Assembly: GCF_000971985.1 (NCBI RefSeq)
Contig: NZ_LAQQ01000002.1
Span: 682,001 to 746,000 of the forward strand
Reading direction: 5' to 3'
Length of the DNA stretch: 64,000 nt
Origin: Paenibacillus dauci
Lineage (GTDB): Bacteria; Bacillota; Bacilli; Paenibacillales; Paenibacillaceae
In this document: positions 62,207 through 64,000 of the stretch, piece after piece
Numbering within the stretch: position 1 is the first letter of the stretch
How the letters are laid out: every line of letters starts with the position of its first letter
The notes under the pieces: model-generated
The model's input: the letters and a program-made list of their open reading frames with translations, nothing else
What the model was told of the DNA's origin: nothing
The model's database searches: none
Translations under genes and position numbers: made by a program

Positions 62207-62282
62207 ACAATCATCAGCAGATGATTCCAATAGCAAACCAATTACGACAGCACCAACTACCAATTAGAGGAGCGTGATCCAT

Positions 62283-63524
62283 ATGGCTAATCCGGCAAAC
62301 AACCAGCAGCAATCACAACCGAACGAGGAAAGTGCATTATTCCCGACGTATGCAAGATATCCGATTGCTTTTGCAAAAGGACAAGGCAGCTACCTGTGGG
62401 ACGTAAACGGTAAAAAGTATCTGGACTTTATGTGCGGACTGGGCGTAACCAATCTGGGTCATGCTCCGACAGCGGTAGCCGATAAGCTCAAACAGCAGCT
62501 GGATGAGCTGTGGCATACATCTAATCTGTTCGAAATTCCCAATCAGGAAAAAGCAGCACAGCTGCTGACTTCCATGACTTCCGGCGATGCTGTGTTCTTC
62601 TGTAACAGCGGCGCCGAAGCCAATGAAGCAGCGATCAAGCTGGCACGCAAATATCAGCAAAAGGTAAAAGGTGCAGAACGCTACGAAATCATTACCTTTA
62701 ACCAATCATTCCATGGACGTACGCTGGCTACACTGACAGCGACCGGGCAAGACAAGGTCAAAGAAGGATTCCATCCTCTGCCGGCTGGCTTTGTTACGGT
62801 ACCGCTGAATGATCTGGAAGCACTCCAAACGGCGATCGGACCGCATACGGCAGCGGTAATGCTGGAAATGATCCAGGCGGAAGGCGGCGTACATCCGGCT
62901 AAAACGGAGTATGTACAGGCTGTAGCCGAATTGTGCAAGCAGCATGGACTGCTGCTCATCATCGATGAGATTCAGACGGGTATGGGGCGGACAGGGAAAC
63001 TGCTTTCCTTTGAACATTACGGTATTGAGCCGGATATTTTCACGCTGGCGAAAGGCCTGGCGAGCGGCTTCCCGGTTGGCGCGATGGTCGGCAAAGCGTA
63101 TCTCAAAGAGGCGTTTACGGCAGGCAGTCACGGCTCTACCTTTGGCGGTACACCACTGGCAACTGCAGCAGTGATTGCGACGCTGGAGACGATGCAGGAA
63201 CAGAATGTAGTCGAGCATGCAGCCCAAATGGGCGAGTATCTGATGCAGCAGCTGCATGACAAGCTATCCGGTCATTCCTTTGTCAAAGAAATCCGCGGCA
63301 AAGGTCTGATGATCGGGATCGAATGTACATCATCGGTGAACGAGATGATTATGGCTGGACAGGAAAAAGGACTGCTGTTCGTCAATGCAGGCCCAAATGT
63401 GATTCGTCTGCTGCCAAACCTGCTGATTACGAAGCAGGAGATTGATCAGGCGGTGCAGATTGTGAGCGATATTATTCATGAATATGCTCCGGTAGCCAGC
63501 GCATCCGGACCAAGCGGCGTATAA
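62283..63524 (+). CDS. argD: Acetylornithine aminotransferase ArgD
   Basis: PLP enzyme that makes N-acetylornithine. The 413-aa product has GVTNLGHAPTAVADKL, SGAEANEAAIKLARKY, the PLP-Asp segment LLIIDEIQTGMGRTG and PLP-Lys257 in FTLAKGLASGFPVG. Start ATG 62283 with GAGGAG 11 nt upstream; GTG 62274 is too near that site. Confidence 0.94.
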   Translation: MANPANNQQQSQPNEESALFPTYARYPIAFAKGQGSYLWDVNGKKYLDFMCGLGVTNLGHAPTAVADKLKQQLDELWHTSNLFEIPNQEKAAQLLTSMTSGDAVFFCNSGAEANEAAIKLARKYQQKVKGAERYEIITFNQSFHGRTLATLTATGQDKVKEGFHPLPAGFVTVPLNDLEALQTAIGPHTAAVMLEMIQAEGGVHPAKTEYVQAVAELCKQHGLLLIIDEIQTGMGRTGKLLSFEHYGIEPDIFTLAKGLASGFPVGAMVGKAYLKEAFTAGSHGSTFGGTPLATAAVIATLETMQEQNVVEHAAQMGEYLMQQLHDKLSGHSFVKEIRGKGLMIGIECTSSVNEMIMAGQEKGLLFVNAGPNVIRLLPNLLITKQEIDQAVQIVSDIIHEYAPVASASGPSGV

Positions 63525-63567
63525 ATAGCAAGACAGGGATCATATCCGACAAGGGGGAAAAGAGAGT

Positions 63568-64000
63568 ATGGCAGATGCAGCACAGCAGAACCAACTGGAA
63601 CTGAGTCATTTCAAAGGCAAGGATTTTGTGGAACTCAGTGATTATACGGCAGAAGAAATCAACTTTCTGATCGAACTGGCGATTGAGCTGAAGCGCAAGC
63701 AAAAAGCAGGAGAAAGCTATCGTCCGCTTGAAGGAAAGACGGTAGGACTGATTTTTGAGAAATCTTCGACACGTACGCGGGTTTCCTTTGAAGTAGGTAC
63801 TTATCAGTTGGGCGGACATGCCCTGTTCCTCAGCAAAAATGATATCCAGATGGGACGCGGTGAGACCATTGCCGATACAGCGCGTGTTATGTCACGTTAT
63901 CTGGATGGTATCATGATCCGTACTTTCGGGCATGAGAATGTAACGGAACTTGCAAAATATGCAGATATTCCGGTAATTAATGGACTGAGTGATTTGGGTC
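63568..64000 (+). CDS. argF: Ornithine carbamoyltransferase ArgF (3' part cut by window end)
   Basis: Makes citrulline from ornithine and carbamoyl phosphate. The visible 144 residues include the carbamoyl-phosphate motif Ser67-Thr-Arg-Thr-Arg71, [20 protein letters not shown] and [21 protein letters not shown] before ATG 63568. The gene continues past 64000. Confidence 0.94.
   Translation, partial: MADAAQQNQLELSHFKGKDFVELSDYTAEEINFLIELAIELKRKQKAGESYRPLEGKTVGLIFEKSSTRTRVSFEVGTYQLGGHALFLSKNDIQMGRGETIADTARVMSRYLDGIMIRTFGHENVTELAKYADIPVINGLSDLG

Overview
This window reads as the chromosome of a spore-forming, motile, S-layer-bearing Firmicute, most likely Paenibacillus or a close relative. The evidence is gene order and protein families: mbl-flhO-flhP-fabZ, a csaB/tagA/tagO cell-wall-polymer cluster, secreted proteins with SLH or copper-amine-oxidase-like stalk domains, degS-degU, comFA-comFC, and the flagellar block yvyF-flgM-flgN-flgK-flgL-yviE-fliW-csrA-hag-flaG-fliD-fliS-fliT followed by hpf-secA-prfB. 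Apart from the two insertions described below this order matches Bacillus subtilis. No tRNA, rRNA, CRISPR array, transposase or phage gene is visible. All genes but one (58163-58633) lie on the + strand.

Layout: (1) 1-6064, the end of an unknown gene, mbl, two flagellar rod/hook-type genes behind a sigma-D promoter, a small EpuA-like membrane protein, fabZ and the phosphoglucomutase pgcA. (2) 6287-11468, a membrane protein of the DUF5693 type, csaB, tagA and tagO: the machinery for a pyruvylated secondary cell wall polymer that anchors SLH proteins. (3) 11819-24607, surface proteins: a 1316-aa SLH protein behind a near-consensus flagellar sigma-D promoter; a 749-aa, strongly codon-biased stalk-domain protein with a 0.95-kb control region carrying two ECF-type promoters, one sigma-A promoter and two in-frame translation starts; a 208-aa unknown secreted protein; metK; and an 890-aa secreted phosphodiester-glycosidase-type protein with another ECF-type promoter. 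(4) 24668-29693, degS-degU, comFA, comFC. (5) 29925-43410, the flagellar filament block, with two nearly identical flagellin genes, each followed by its own TPR glycosyltransferase. (6) 43563-50633, an AT-rich seven-gene island for a CDP-linked, probably C-methylated 6-deoxyhexose plus a large glycosyltransferase. (7) 50849-57811, csp, hpf, secA, prfB (programmed +1 frameshift) and a YitT-type protein, with a 70-bp tandem repeat before secA and an 8-bp microsatellite before yitT. (8) 58163-64000, one minus-strand gene and the arginine operon argC-J-B-D-F, cut by the window end.

How the parts connect: TagO, TagA and CsaB should build the wall ligand that SLH domains hold; SecA exports the surface proteins; FliW-CsrA control flagellin translation through GGA hairpins duplicated in front of both hag genes; sigma-D sites precede flhO, flgM, both hag genes, flaG, probably the second glycosyltransferase and, unexpectedly, the SLH gene. 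The glycosyltransferases beside hag and the CDP-sugar island inserted after fliT suggest a flagellin or surface glycan with an unusual sugar. Promoter and operator calls are pattern matches made by eye; gene functions are from motifs and synteny, with no database search.
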